Counted from the stretch's first letter, positions 17,936-27,820 are shown. The stretch: 64,000 nucleotides of DNA from Halorubrum laminariae (GCF_024494655.1 NZ_JANHDL010000001.1:1-64000); one strand, 5' to 3'. Numbers and translations: made by a program. Notes: a model not told the origin generated them from the letters alone.

Positions 17936-18466
17936 ATGAACGAGGACGAGGATGCGGTCAACGCCTACATGATCCGGCTCGAACTCGTCGACGAGCCGGG
18001 GGAACTCCTCCGAGCGCTCGAACCGATAGGCGAGAACGGCGGGAACCTACTGTCGATCTTCCACGAGCGCGGGAACATTACGCCGCGCGGACACATCCCC
18101 GTCGAGGTCGACATCGAGGCGACGGCCTCGCAGTACGAGGCGATAGTCGAGGTGCTCAAAGAGGAGGGAATAAACGTGATTCAGGCGGGCGCAGAGCGGT
18201 ACAGCGAGTCGGTCGTCTGTATTCTCTCGGGGCATATCGTCGACACCGACCTGTCCGACACGCTCTCGCGGATCCAAGAGATGTCGAACGCCACCGTGAC
18301 GGACCTCTCGCTTTCGGCACCTCAGGGGACGCGAAACACCTCGAGCGCCAAGCTCCGGCTCGCCGTCGAGGAGGGAGAGATCGGTGACACGGTCGCGAGC
18401 GTCCGCGCAATCGCCGACGAGAAGGACCTGCACCTCATCGAGTCGCTGACGCGGGGGGACGCGTGA
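17936..18466 (+). CDS. ACT-domain amino-acid-binding protein
   Basis: 176 residues. An ACT domain covers about residues 8-80 (MIRLELVDEPGELLRALEPI, then GNLLSIFHERG). The C-terminal half, about 85-175, looks like a second regulatory domain with a beta-alpha pattern (VVCILSGHIVDTDL). The stop overlaps the homoserine dehydrogenase start by four bases (GTGA). Because archaeal homoserine dehydrogenases of this type lack their own ACT domain, this protein is probably its allosteric partner, sensing threonine or methionine. ATG 17936 is chosen because the domain begins right after it. Confidence 0.85.
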   Translation: MNEDEDAVNAYMIRLELVDEPGELLRALEPIGENGGNLLSIFHERGNITPRGHIPVEVDIEATASQYEAIVEVLKEEGINVIQAGAERYSESVVCILSGHIVDTDLSDTLSRIQEMSNATVTDLSLSAPQGTRNTSSAKLRLAVEEGEIGDTVASVRAIADEKDLHLIESLTRGDA

Positions 18467-19440
18467 GGCTCGCAATCGTCGGCGCAGGGATCGTCGGCCG
18501 CGCCGTCGCCGAACTCGCGCCCGACCGCGGCCACGAGGTCGTCGCGATCGGCGACTCGACGAGCGCGGTCGTCGCCGACGGCACGGGCGAGTCGGTCGAC
18601 GTCGACGCCGCGCTCTCGCGTAAGGCCGAGCGAGGGATCGTCGGCGACGACGCCCCCGACGACGTGCTCGCGGCCGACTACGACGCGCTGGTGGAGGCGA
18701 CGCCGACGACGCTCGGCGACGCCGAGCCGGGGTTTGCACACGTCGCCGCGGCGCTGGAGCGGGACCGCCACGCCGTGCTCGCGAACAAGGGGCCGGTCGC
18801 GGAGCGATTCGGCGACCTGCGAGCGGCCGCCGCCGACAGCGCGGGCGAGGTCCGCTTCGAGGCCACCGTCGGCGGGGCGATGCCGGTTCTCTCGACAATC
18901 GAGGACCACGGAGCCGCCCACGTCGACGCCGTGCGGGGCGTGCTCAACGGGACCGCGAACTTCGTCCTCTCGCGGATGGCCGCGGAGGGGCTCGACTACG
19001 AGCACGTGCTTGCGGAGGCGCAGGACCTAGGCGTCGCCGAGGCGGACCCCGCCTTCGACGTGGACGGCACCGACGCGGCGCTCAAGTGCGTCATCCTCGC
19101 GAACGTGCTCTCCTTCGGTGCGGCCGACAATATCGACGACGCCCGCGAGTTCACCCTCGACGACGCTGACGTGGAAGGGATCCGGAACGTCGCCGGGAGC
19201 GCGCTCGACCTCGCCGGCGAGGACGGACTGACAGTCCGGCTGATCGGCGAGGTCGCCGACGGCTCGGTCCGCGTCGCGCCGCGGCTCGTGAAGCGCAACT
19301 CGGCGCTCTCGGTGTCCGGGACGACGAACGCAGCGCAGATCGAGACGGCGTCGGCCGGGACGCTCACCGTCTCCGGCCGCGGTGCCGGCGGCGAGGAGAC
19401 CGCAAGCGCGGTGTTGATGGACCTCAACCGACTCCAGTAA
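18463..19440 (+). CDS. hom: Homoserine dehydrogenase
   Basis: 325 residues, GTG start overlapping the ACT-protein stop. The Rossmann loop is LAIVGAGIVGRAVAEL. The catalytic core has VLANKGPVAERF with the conserved Lys and Pro, then ATVGGAMPVLSTIE and RGVLNGTANFVLSRM, followed by the substrate-binding LGVAEADPAFDVDGTDAA. It reduces aspartate semialdehyde to homoserine, the branch point for threonine and methionine. The next enzyme, homoserine kinase, is in the window at 44070 but not linked. Confidence 0.95.
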   Translation: MRLAIVGAGIVGRAVAELAPDRGHEVVAIGDSTSAVVADGTGESVDVDAALSRKAERGIVGDDAPDDVLAADYDALVEATPTTLGDAEPGFAHVAAALERDRHAVLANKGPVAERFGDLRAAAADSAGEVRFEATVGGAMPVLSTIEDHGAAHVDAVRGVLNGTANFVLSRMAAEGLDYEHVLAEAQDLGVAEADPAFDVDGTDAALKCVILANVLSFGAADNIDDAREFTLDDADVEGIRNVAGSALDLAGEDGLTVRLIGEVADGSVRVAPRLVKRNSALSVSGTTNAAQIETASAGTLTVSGRGAGGEETASAVLMDLNRLQ

Positions 19441-19522
19441 GGCACGATCCGGCGCGTGCGCGTTCGCCGTCGATCGCCCGAGATAGGTCAGTCGACTCGA
19501 TCGGCGGTGAAAGCGAGCTCGA

Positions 19523-20335
19523 TCACCCGACGCGGCCGACCGTCACGTCGAACGGGACGCGCTCGACGCGCTCGTACTCGTCGGCGCGCATCGCGTCTAC
19601 GATCGCGCGGCCCATCTCCCGCCAGCGTTCGCGGAGGTCGTCGTAGGTGTGCTCTGAGGTCGCCGCCACCAGTTCCTCTCGGTGGTCCGCGAGCCCCGCA
19701 CCGGAGGCCTTTCGCGCCGCCGAGGTCAACGCGGCCTCCGCGTACGGCGGCTCAGTCCGCTTCTCGTGGACGTATCGTCGGGTCCGAACGTCGCCGATTT
19801 CCGCCTCGGCGAACGCTTCGCGGACGCGGCCGCCGAGCGCCACGTCGGTTCCGACGCCGTCGACGTACGCCTCTCGCGCTTCGCGCTCCAGTCGCTCTTC
19901 GGCCGGAACAGTCGAGGACACCGACACGTCAGCGTTGTTCGGTTCGATCGCGGCCACGAGATCGGACGAGACCCGCGCGAACTCCCGGACCGCCGCAGTC
20001 GGATCGGGAAGGTTGATCAGGAGCGCCTGACAGACGACGAGGTCCACGGCGTCGTCGGGAAACGGGAGCCGCGTCGCGTCGCCGGCGAGGAAGGCGGCCG
20101 TCCCGTCGGTCGACCCGCGAGCGACTCCGAGGAGGTCGCGGTCGGCGTCGGCCCCGATCACGGTCGCGTCCGACGGCGACTCGGACTCGAGGACGCGCGT
20201 CAGCTCGCCGGTGCCGCAGCCGACGTCGAGGACGCGTCGACGGTCCGGGAGCCGGAGTGGCGCGAGTGCCTCGCGATCGTCGTCCCACATCCCGCGACGC
20301 GTGTGTTCGAGGTACTCGGCGGAGAAGCGTCGCAC
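19523..20335 (-). CDS. Class I SAM-dependent methyltransferase
   Basis: 270 residues. Motif I is VLDVGCGTGELTR (about residue 36), motif II includes IGADADRDLL, and DATRLPFPDDAVDLVVCQAL gives the adenine-binding Asp and motif IV. This is the UbiE/Methyltransf_11 layout. The C-terminal ~100 residues are helical and less familiar. The methyl acceptor cannot be told. It is single and unlinked to obvious pathway partners. Confidence 0.88.
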   Translation of the reverse strand: MRRFSAEYLEHTRRGMWDDDREALAPLRLPDRRRVLDVGCGTGELTRVLESESPSDATVIGADADRDLLGVARGSTDGTAAFLAGDATRLPFPDDAVDLVVCQALLINLPDPTAAVREFARVSSDLVAAIEPNNADVSVSSTVPAEERLEREAREAYVDGVGTDVALGGRVREAFAEAEIGDVRTRRYVHEKRTEPPYAEAALTSAARKASGAGLADHREELVAATSEHTYDDLRERWREMGRAIVDAMRADEYERVERVPFDVTVGRVG

Positions 20336-20407
20336 GAAGGCGCGTTCGTCCCATGGCGAAATAAGCGTGCGGGAACGCGTGCCGGAACCGGCGGTCGACC
20401 CATCGTG

Positions 20408-20920
20408 TCAGTCCCTGTCGTCGGTCGCGGCGTCGTCGATCGCGTGGTTCCGTTCGTCCGGTTCGGTGTCGGCGGCGTCGTCTCGGAGCCCAGCGAGATC
20501 GGCGAGCATCGCGGCGGTGACGCCTGCGCAGTATCCGACGAACGCGCTGCTCACACCGACGAGCACGAACGAGGCCGTGACGCCGCCGAGCGGCGCGTCG
20601 GCCCCGCCGACGCCGGGAACGCCGAGGACGGTGCCGACGAGGACGAGAGCGGCGAACACGACGGCCGGGACCGCGCCAACCGCGAGACAGGCGGGACCGC
20701 CACAGCGCGCGTAGGCACCGGCCGCCGCGATCGGAGCCGGCGCGTAGAAGACGAGCAGGGGAACGAGTCGGTCGGCCAGCCTGCCCACGGTCTGCAGGTC
20801 CGCGAGGTCGGCGACAACGGTACCTGCGAGCGCGAGTGCTACCAGACCGGCGAACCCGGCGACCATCGTGACGGCCAACCGCCGTCGACGCCCGAGGAGG
20901 AGCGCCTCCGTGGTGGTCAT
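20408..20920 (-). CDS. Four-helix integral membrane protein, unknown function
   Basis: 170 residues from ATG 20920. Four hydrophobic segments are visible at about 15-40, 52-72, 78-98 and 112-138, followed by an acidic, soluble C-terminus (EPDERNHAIDDAATDDRD). The basic N-terminus (LLGRRRRLA) suggests it faces the cytoplasm. A TATATAA element lies about 25 bases ahead of the start. I do not recognise the family. Confidence 0.75.
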   Translation of the reverse strand: MTTTEALLLGRRRRLAVTMVAGFAGLVALALAGTVVADLADLQTVGRLADRLVPLLVFYAPAPIAAAGAYARCGGPACLAVGAVPAVVFAALVLVGTVLGVPGVGGADAPLGGVTASFVLVGVSSAFVGYCAGVTAAMLADLAGLRDDAADTEPDERNHAIDDAATDDRD

Positions 20921-20989
20921 ACCCACGGATCGGCGCGCAGGATATATAAAACCGCGTCGGACGCGGCACACGACCGCGCTGGGCCGGCC

Positions 20990-21826
20990 TCACTCCGCTC
21001 GCAGTTCGCGGACGCGATCGATGTTCCACGCGAAGCTCTTGCCGTCTTCCGTCGGCGTCTCAAGCGCGAGCGGCACGTCGGCCACGGCCGGGTGGTTGAG
21101 GAACCACTCCATGCCGGCCTCGCCGATCTCGCCCTCACCGATGTGGGCGTGTTCGTCCTTGTGGGTGCCGCAGGCGTGTTTCGAGTCGTTGAGGTGGACG
21201 TACCGGAGGTGATCGAGCCCGACCACGTCGTCGAACTCCGCTATCGTCTGGTCGACCGCCTCGGGCGTCGAAAGGTCGTAGCCCGCGGCGAAGGCGTGAG
21301 CGGTGTCGAGACAGACGTCGATGTCGGTCTCGGTGCGGTCGATGACGCCGGCGAGGTGTTCGAACTCGCCGCCGAGCTTCGTGCCCGCGCCCGCGTCGCT
21401 TTCGATCAGGATCGTGACGCCGTCCGGCACGTCGAGTTCGTCGATTACGGAGGCAGCGTTGTCGAGCCCCCCGTCGACGCCCGCGCCGGTGTGCGCGCCG
21501 AGGTGGACGTTGACGTACGGAATTCCCAGCTTGTCGGCCGCGTCGACCTCCGCTTGCATCGAGTCGAGCGACTTCTCGCGGAGCCCTTCCTTCGGCGTGC
21601 AGAGGTTCACGAGATACGACGTGTGGATGACCCACGGTCCCGCCAGTTCGCGTTCGGTTCCCCCGCGGAACCGCTCGGCCTCCTCGTCGCCGATGTTCGG
21701 ATCCTGCCACACCTGCGGCGAGTGAGTGAATATCTGTCCGCAGTTGCCGCCGACGTCGAGCTGGTTCGCCACGGCGTTGTCCACGCCGCCCGCGATTGAG
21801 ACGTGCGCGCCGACTCTGAGACTCAT
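20990..21826 (-). CDS. nfo: Deoxyribonuclease IV (AP endonuclease, Nfo family)
   Basis: 278 residues, a single TIM barrel. Starts [19 protein letters not shown], the typical first strand with a metal His. Other signatures: [22 protein letters not shown] (metal Glu), [15 protein letters not shown], and the C-terminal [20 protein letters not shown] holding several metal ligands. It cleaves DNA at abasic sites in base-excision repair. Length is usual for the family. Confidence 0.95.
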   Translation of the reverse strand: MSLRVGAHVSIAGGVDNAVANQLDVGGNCGQIFTHSPQVWQDPNIGDEEAERFRGGTERELAGPWVIHTSYLVNLCTPKEGLREKSLDSMQAEVDAADKLGIPYVNVHLGAHTGAGVDGGLDNAASVIDELDVPDGVTILIESDAGAGTKLGGEFEHLAGVIDRTETDIDVCLDTAHAFAAGYDLSTPEAVDQTIAEFDDVVGLDHLRYVHLNDSKHACGTHKDEHAHIGEGEIGEAGMEWFLNHPAVADVPLALETPTEDGKSFAWNIDRVRELRAE

Positions 21827-21898
21827 ACGGGGTCCACGCTCCCGTCCGAAAAAGCCCCTTCGGAACCCGATTCGGCCCGCCTACCGGTCGCCGCCCAC

Positions 21899-22858
21899 CT
21901 ACCGGTCGCCGCCGGGGCGCGTCCGGACCCACTCCGGGTCGCGGTACTTCGCACCGGCGAGTTCGGCCGCGCGTCGGAGTTCGGCGTCCGTCCACGAGCC
22001 GTCGCGGTCGACGGTGGCGGTCTCACGGCCGGTGTCGCTCCCGGAGGTCCCTTCGGCTCCGACCGACCCGTCGCCCCCGATCGTCTCGTCGCTCCCGACC
22101 GCCTTCTCACTCCCGGCCCACGTGGCGAGCGCGTCCGCGACCGCGGACACGGCATCGTCGCGGGCGGCGTCGGTGAGTTCGTCCATCCCGACGACGCGGT
22201 TCCGAAACGCTTCCGGCGTGACGGGCGGATCCGCGAAGGTCCCGAGGTGTCGATCCGCGTCGACCGAAAAACTCAGCGAGCCGTGCTGGATCACGGCCTC
22301 GCGCTTCCGGTACTGCGCGTTGCCGGCGATCTTCCGCCGCCTAGATCCGTCCGCGTCGGACGCCGCCGATCCGGACCCGTCCGTTCCGCCCGCCACCACG
22401 TCGTGTGCCGGGTGGAGTTCGCGGAGGTAACACGCCGGGTGATACAGCTCCGGCGTCTTTTCGTCGACGTAGGCGGCGTCGATACCGAGCCGCGCGAACG
22501 CGTCGAATATCGGCTCACACAGCAGGTGATAACAGTCGAGCAGTTCGCCCGGAACCTCGTCCGCTGGGACCGCGATCGAGTAGGCTATGTCGCCGTATGC
22601 GTCGTGATAGATCCCGCCGCCGCCGGTCTGCCGTCTGGTCACGTCGATCCCCTCGCGCTCGCAGAAGGCCCAGTCGACCGTGTCCGGATCCTGCCGGTAA
22701 CCGAGCGTGAGACAGCTCGGGTCCCACCGGTAGGTGCGGACCGTGGCGGGCCCTCCCGCGGCGGCCGTCTCGGCCGCGACCTCGTCGAGCGCCATCTGCA
22801 TCGGCCCCGGACGGGCCTCCTCGGCGATCACCCGCCAATCGACGGACGGTGCGGTCAT
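21899..22858 (-). CDS. Lipoate-protein ligase A family protein
   Basis: 319 residues. Domain motifs of the biotin/lipoate ligase fold are present: the RQTGGGGIYHD lipoyl-AMP loop (about residue 76), a KIAGNAQ segment with the catalytic Lys, and IQHGSLSF. Two acidic, low-complexity insertions are seen, near residue 160 and near 265, the latter a run of Gly-Ser-Asp. It probably attaches lipoate to E2 or GcvH proteins; octanoyl transfer is an alternative. Acts in the cytoplasm. Confidence 0.88.
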   Translation of the reverse strand: MTAPSVDWRVIAEEARPGPMQMALDEVAAETAAAGGPATVRTYRWDPSCLTLGYRQDPDTVDWAFCEREGIDVTRRQTGGGGIYHDAYGDIAYSIAVPADEVPGELLDCYHLLCEPIFDAFARLGIDAAYVDEKTPELYHPACYLRELHPAHDVVAGGTDGSGSAASDADGSRRRKIAGNAQYRKREAVIQHGSLSFSVDADRHLGTFADPPVTPEAFRNRVVGMDELTDAARDDAVSAVADALATWAGSEKAVGSDETIGGDGSVGAEGTSGSDTGRETATVDRDGSWTDAELRRAAELAGAKYRDPEWVRTRPGGDR

Positions 22859-23134
22859 ACCGACACCGAAGCCGCCCGCTCCGATAGCCGTTTCGCTCGA
22901 CGGATCGTGTTTCGTTTGTTGTACGAGGTATGGCTTCAGTTTTTCACTATTTTTCTATCCGAATCACCCGGTAGAACGAATCTTCGAAGTGGGCAAGGAC
23001 AGTTTATCAGATTCAGATACTCTCTGAATAGAGGGCGCATACCCAACAGAGAGTCGAGAATCAAACAGTACCCTAGCACCAGAACCATTGGGGTTTGTCT
23101 CTCTTTCCAACTACACGGTTTGAACGAAGCGAAA

Positions 23135-23332
23135 TCAGAAAACGGCCGAAAGCACCTCCAATAGATCGATCTTCACGCCTATCCATTCGACTCCCTTATA
23201 TCCCAGAAAGATTCCGATGATTCCAAGGACACCGGGGAGATTTGGCGGGGCCGGGATGGGTACTTGTATCACACTGAACAGGCCCCCGGCGAAGATCCCT
23301 GACAGCAAGGCCAAAACGAGTGTTGAACCCAT
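23135..23332 (-). CDS. XapX-domain small membrane protein
   Basis: 65 residues with two hydrophobic helices. The pattern SGIFAGGLFSVI ... PIPAPPNLPGVLGIIGIFLG matches the XapX family signature (Gly-rich first helix, a Pro-rich turn, second helix). Function unknown. ATG 23332 is favoured over the GTG six bases upstream. The 276 bases between this gene and the lipoate ligase (22859-23134) show no coding signal. It lies next to the tnpB element. Confidence 0.75.
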   Translation of the reverse strand: MGSTLVLALLSGIFAGGLFSVIQVPIPAPPNLPGVLGIIGIFLGYKGVEWIGVKIDLLEVLSAVF

Positions 23333-23486
23333 ACTCACACCTGTTGTTCACGTACAATAGAGAATTCGATATACCTCGCTCGTGAGCGAGTCACTAGACA
23401 CGGACGCGTGAGGAGTATCCCACTGTCTGCTGTAACAAGTCATCTAGATGTCTGATGAGCCAAGATACCCAGTGCTGCGTGAAGTA

Positions 23487-24932
23487 CCACGGGCGCGGTG
23501 GCCCGTGGCGTCCATGTTTAGTCCTGCAAAGCTGACGCAACGGATTTTAATTCCTCTCGCGCTTGGATTCCACCTTGCGCCGACGTTCCGTGTCGGTCAA
23601 CACCCGAAGCGAAAATTGCTCCGTGAGAGTCGGTCGCTCCACCACGACCCGATGCCGCCCGTCTCACCTTCTTTACTCTTGGAAGGGTTTCGAGAGACGG
23701 CACATTTCCATGCTGTTCATCAAACCAGTTCTGTCCCACGCATACTGCTGCTTTCCGATCGGCGTGATCTTGGAACTCACACTGTCGGCACTTGAACCGC
23801 TTTTTGCGCCGATTCGCTCGTTCTGTGTGTTGGCACTCCGTTCGTGGACATCGTTGACTCGTGTACTCGGGATCAACCTTCGTCGAGGGAATCCCGTCCC
23901 ACGCAGCCTTGTACGCAACCATGTCTTGGAGTGCTGCGAACGGGAGCGAATGCAGTCGGCGGTTCATGCGCGTTCCGTAGTCGATTGAGTCTCGCATATC
24001 TTTGAGGTCTTCAAAGACGATGAGCGGAGTCGAAAACTGCGACACCCAGTCGACTACTTGACGCGATACTTTGTGTAAACAGTCGTGGACATAGTCGCGC
24101 TCTTCAGTCTTCACGACCGTCTCGAAGGCGGTCTGATTGGCTTTCTGCATCCGCTTTCGCTTGGTGAAAAACTCGTGGCGTTGTTCCTTGATTTCAGGAT
24201 ACTCCAGAACCACGGAGTCTTTCACGTCACCGTCTCTGTCCATCCCAGCGAGCGCAACGCAATCTTCGTTCACATCCACGCCGACGATCGTCTCTGAATC
24301 GTGCTGGCCGGCAACGTGATGATTCTCATGCGTGACGGTCACGTGGAGTCCCCGTTCGTCGTGTTTGTGAACGACTTCAGCCGTTCCAACTCGCCACTCG
24401 TCATTGCTGAACGCGGTTCGCAGACGATCGAAGTGGCCGGGGCTCCCCCGCAGCTCACCTTTGACGTGTGTCCCTCTTGTCGCAGTGATGCGGAAGCGAA
24501 CCGTGTCCTCATCTTTGATGAAGAGACGATAGCCCTCGCCGTGGTTCATCACTAGCGGGTACATTCCATCCTTGTACGGGTACGGACGACCCCAGCCGTC
24601 ATCGGTGTGATCGTGATATCGTTCGATTTCACCGAGAGCTTTGTCAACGATGAGTTGACTAGTGTTTTTGACGTGATCGGCGTTATCAACAACAGTCGAT
24701 TTGAGGTTGGTCCACTCCCAGCCGTCTTTGTCGAGACGATTAGCTTCGTTACGGATGCGTCGCGCTTCGAGACAACCAGTTTGCAGATCGTCACCACCCC
24801 CCGTCTCGATATCTAATCTGAACGACAGTGTGTGGGTGAGTTGTGACGCCTGCACTGTATTCTTATATGGTTTAGATATTGTTAAGTGTGGGGATTTGAA
24901 CGCGCTTCACCCCCGACCGCGGTGGGTCGGGG
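23487..24932 (-). mobile_element. IS200/IS605-group (IS1341-type) element with tnpB only
   Basis: The tnpB gene is bounded by two hairpins with 8-bp perfect stems and the same six-base loop (CACCGC on the gene strand). The right-end hairpin is 23487-23508, stem CCACGGGC/GCCCGTGG. The left-end hairpin is 24911-24932, stem CCCCGACC/GGTCGGGG. The right-end hairpin is followed on the gene strand by TACTTCACG, like the first tnpB element. No tnpA is present, so mobility would need help in trans. The exact cleavage points lie a few bases outside the hairpins and are not determined. Confidence 0.75.
23518..24855 (-). CDS. tnpB: RNA-guided endonuclease TnpB
   Basis: 445 residues, apparently full length. 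N-terminal helical part, then the RuvC-like core: Asp in IVGVDVNEDCV (about residue 192), Glu in IVFEDLKDM, and Asp in FQDHADRKAA. The zinc finger has CPRTEC with CRQC. All three catalytic acidic residues are intact, so the nuclease is probably active. The C-terminal 70 residues after the last Asp overlap the predicted guide-RNA scaffold. GTG start at 24855; the left-end hairpin is about 55 bases upstream. Only distantly similar to the first tnpB in the window. Confidence 0.93.
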   Translation of the reverse strand: MQASQLTHTLSFRLDIETGGGDDLQTGCLEARRIRNEANRLDKDGWEWTNLKSTVVDNADHVKNTSQLIVDKALGEIERYHDHTDDGWGRPYPYKDGMYPLVMNHGEGYRLFIKDEDTVRFRITATRGTHVKGELRGSPGHFDRLRTAFSNDEWRVGTAEVVHKHDERGLHVTVTHENHHVAGQHDSETIVGVDVNEDCVALAGMDRDGDVKDSVVLEYPEIKEQRHEFFTKRKRMQKANQTAFETVVKTEERDYVHDCLHKVSRQVVDWVSQFSTPLIVFEDLKDMRDSIDYGTRMNRRLHSLPFAALQDMVAYKAAWDGIPSTKVDPEYTSQRCPRTECQHTERANRRKKRFKCRQCEFQDHADRKAAVCVGQNWFDEQHGNVPSLETLPRVKKVRRAASGRGGATDSHGAIFASGVDRHGTSAQGGIQAREELKSVASALQD

Positions 24933-25109
24933 TACTCGCGCTGCTCTTTTTATAGATCCTCTATATTCAGCTTGGCATAGGCGCTAAGCGAAGTCACCCC
25001 GTGGAGACTGCGATCTCTGTGGAAACCGAGAGAGGTTCTTCTTCGTCGGTTCCTGCAAGTCGCGTCGTTGAAACGGGAAGCCTCGGGGCTTGACCCCAAG
25101 GCGGCTCAC

Positions 25110-26474
25110 TCATACGTACGCCTCGAACTCCTCGCCAAACGCGAGGAAGTAGCCGGTGCCGATGACGCCGATGGCGGCCGCGATGGTGAACGCGACCTCG
25201 GGGCTCACGAACTCCCAGAGATATCCCCCGAGCGCGGCGCTCGGGATGACGATCGTGTTCCGCAGGAGGTAGTATGTCCCCGTGACGCGTCCCCCAGAAC
25301 CCTGTTCTGCGGGACCAACGATCAGCGCCTTGTGCGAGGGCAACCCCGCGAACCGAAGGCCCGAGAACGCGAAGATGAGGACCATCGCCCACTGAAGAGA
25401 CATCACCGGATCGAGGAGTTCTGGCCCGCCGATGAGGACGATCGGGAATAACGCGTACACCGCGAATCCCAGCGCAACGACTGGCTTGAGCCCGACCCGT
25501 TCGGCAGCTTTGGCGGCCGGTGCCATCGAGACGAGGGCGATCAGCATCTCGACGCCGAGCAGGAAGCCGAAGAACGCCTCCGGCGAAAGGTCGAGCGCGT
25601 ACGAGAAGCTAGCCAACGACACCGTGGTCTCGAAGCCGACTTGGTAGAACTGGGTGATCACCAACACGAAGAAGACGTACACCATCCCGTTCGCGAACCT
25701 GACGAGCGTGTCCCCGACCAACAGCGGTCGGAGCGGCGCTGGCATCTCCCGCAGATCGCGTTTGATCTGATCGATCCCGTCGAATGAGTCACCGATGGAA
25801 TCGCCGCTGGCGTCGTACAAGAGGTGCTGAGCGACCGTCCCGATGATTCCGAAGACGACGGCGACGGCGAGGACGTACTGGAAGCTCACCGTGAAGTCGG
25901 GATGGAGGCCGATGAGGAGTGCCGCGAGCACCGGCCCGATGAGGAACGCGATGCGGCGGAACGTCTCGGTGCTGGCGAAGCCGGCGGCCAACCGTGAGGG
26001 ATCGGTCGCCTGCTTGACGACCGCGAACGTGGCCCCCAGCCCGAACGACTTCCAGCCCTGCGCGAACAGGAGTCCGACGAAGATCCAGATCCACGGCTGG
26101 ATCGTCACGCCGGCGACGGTGACCGCCCCGAGGTTCGGTGCGACCAGCCAGACTCCGAGGCCGAGCGTCGAGATCAGTCCGAACAGCGTGAGCGCGTACC
26201 GCGACCCGATCCGGTCCGAAATGGCACCGCCGGGGTACGGGAACACCGCCGAGACGACGTTGCCGACGGTCCCGAACAGCCCGACGACGAACCCCGATGC
26301 GCCGAGCGCGACGATGTACTCCGGGAGGAACCGATTGGTCATCTGGAAGCCGAGGCTGAAGGCGAACATCGCCAGCGATAACACTAGCACGTCCCGCTCC
26401 AGCGCGAAGAACTGCCTGAATGTATCTAGTGGACCCGATTCGTCCGTCTCGGCCGCAGATCGTTCCTGTCCCAT
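25110..26474 (-). CDS. MFS transporter
   Basis: 454 residues with about twelve hydrophobic segments after a 25-residue polar N-terminus. The loop after helix 2 is PYPGGAISDRIGSRYAL, a good match to the MFS A-motif (GxxxDRxGRR). A long polar central loop (about 215-245) separates the two halves. Drug/metabolite exporter type is possible; substrate unknown. ATG 26474 (MGQERSAAET) is chosen over the longer frame because the upstream stretch is shared with the divergent RIO2 promoter region. Confidence 0.85.
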   Translation of the reverse strand: MGQERSAAETDESGPLDTFRQFFALERDVLVLSLAMFAFSLGFQMTNRFLPEYIVALGASGFVVGLFGTVGNVVSAVFPYPGGAISDRIGSRYALTLFGLISTLGLGVWLVAPNLGAVTVAGVTIQPWIWIFVGLLFAQGWKSFGLGATFAVVKQATDPSRLAAGFASTETFRRIAFLIGPVLAALLIGLHPDFTVSFQYVLAVAVVFGIIGTVAQHLLYDASGDSIGDSFDGIDQIKRDLREMPAPLRPLLVGDTLVRFANGMVYVFFVLVITQFYQVGFETTVSLASFSYALDLSPEAFFGFLLGVEMLIALVSMAPAAKAAERVGLKPVVALGFAVYALFPIVLIGGPELLDPVMSLQWAMVLIFAFSGLRFAGLPSHKALIVGPAEQGSGGRVTGTYYLLRNTIVIPSAALGGYLWEFVSPEVAFTIAAAIGVIGTGYFLAFGEEFEAYV

Positions 26475-26672
26475 GATCGGGGTCGGCAGCGGCGGTTGCT
26501 GTGCGCTGTGCGTCCGTACCTCCCGGACATACCGCACGGAGCATTGAAGTACCGGTTCCGGAACCGCAGACAGTATCGGCCGTCGGATGTTGTTTTGGTA
26601 TCGCAGTATATGATTTATACACTCATCCGTGGAACGCGCGTCCCTTTTAGGATTCGCCGGAGTACGGTCCGT

Positions 26673-27584
26673 ATGGTTCGAAACGTCGCCAGCGACATGG
26701 CGGACCTCGACACCGAGGATTTCTATCTCCTCTCGGGCGTCGAGCAGGGGATGCGGTTTTCGGAGTGGGTCCGCCGCGACAAACTTCCCGAGTACGCCAG
26801 TCTAACACGCGAGGAGGTCGACTATCGGATCGACCGGTGTCTGGACCGCGAGCTCATCGAACGGAAGACGATCCAGTACGAAGGGTACCAACTCACCTTC
26901 GAGGGGTACGACGCGCTCGCGCTCCGAACGTTCGCCGAACGCGAGACGATAGACGGCGTGGGGTCACCACTCGGGCTCGGCAAGGAGGGCGACGTGTACG
27001 AGGTGCAGTCGTTCAAGCCGCTCGCGCTGAAGTACCATCGGGAGGGCTACACCAACTTCCGAGAGGTGAACCGCGAGCGGGAGTACACCGCCGACCGCGA
27101 TCACGTCTCGTGGCTGTACACCGCGCGCAAGGCAGCTGAACGCGAGTATGAGGCGATGGAAGCGCTGTATCCCGACGTTTCGGTGCCTCGGCCGGTCGAT
27201 CAGAACCGACACGCCATCGTGATGGACAAGTTCGATGGCGTCGAACTCGCTCGCGCGACCCTCGACCCCGAACAGGCCGTGGGTATCTTGGATTTGGTGC
27301 TCCGCGAACTGCAGACGGCCTACGACCTCGGGTGGATCCACGCGGACGCGTCCGAGCACAACGTCGCCATCGCCGAAAGCGGCGTGACAATATTCGACTG
27401 GCCGCAGGCCGTCGCCGTCGATCACGAGAACGCCCGCGAGTTCCTCGAACGCGACGTGAAGAATCTCTACCAGTACTTCGGACGGAAGTATCCGCATGAG
27501 ATCCCCGACGCCGATATCGGCGCTGTCGCCGCCGCTATCGCCGACAACTCGTTTGAGAGCGTTCGGGCGTTTAGCGAGACATAA
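26673..27584 (+). CDS. rio2: RIO-type serine/threonine kinase, RIO2 family
   Basis: 303 residues. An N-terminal winged helix (about 1-90; REEVDYRIDRCLDRELIERK) precedes the RIO kinase domain. Nucleotide loop LGKEGDVYEV, Lys in LALKYHREG, catalytic loop WIHADASEHNVAI with Asp and Asn, and metal Asp in TIFDWPQAV. RIO2 kinases act in late small-ribosomal-subunit maturation. A CCCTTTTAGG element about 30 bases upstream supports ATG 26673. It is a single-copy core gene and marks the boundary of the accessory island that follows. Confidence 0.93.
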   Translation: MVRNVASDMADLDTEDFYLLSGVEQGMRFSEWVRRDKLPEYASLTREEVDYRIDRCLDRELIERKTIQYEGYQLTFEGYDALALRTFAERETIDGVGSPLGLGKEGDVYEVQSFKPLALKYHREGYTNFREVNREREYTADRDHVSWLYTARKAAEREYEAMEALYPDVSVPRPVDQNRHAIVMDKFDGVELARATLDPEQAVGILDLVLRELQTAYDLGWIHADASEHNVAIAESGVTIFDWPQAVAVDHENAREFLERDVKNLYQYFGRKYPHEIPDADIGAVAAAIADNSFESVRAFSET

Positions 27585-27746
27585 ATCATATAGTGCAATA
27601 GAGAATATGCTCCCTGTGGTTCACAAGTTCTGAAGGTAGCTCTGTACAAATGAATAACTTAATCACACTTTTTGACGGAGTCTGCGCCTATGCTAACAAT
27701 TCACTCATAAACTATTACGTAAAATATACATATATAATGTGTGCTT

Positions 27747-27820
27747 GCCTCTGCTGAAATCCACTTGTTCAGACACAAGCTGGGTGAAACAACTGGTCGC
27801 TGATAGTACGTATTGCTTAC
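27747..27820 (+). repeat. Left-type repeat L1
   Basis: Begins GCCTCTGCTGAAATCC, then TTGTTCAGACACA, TGAAACAACTGGTCGCTGA and AGTACGTA. The same order of blocks occurs in L2 (28804, with a MITE inserted) and, more diverged, in L3 (30739). It resembles an insertion-sequence end and lies just before the membrane-protein gene at 27886. Confidence 0.5.

Noticed and set aside
19682..21799. 705-codon plus-strand frame
   Set aside because: Antisense to the methyltransferase, a membrane protein and endonuclease IV, all of which have clear motifs.
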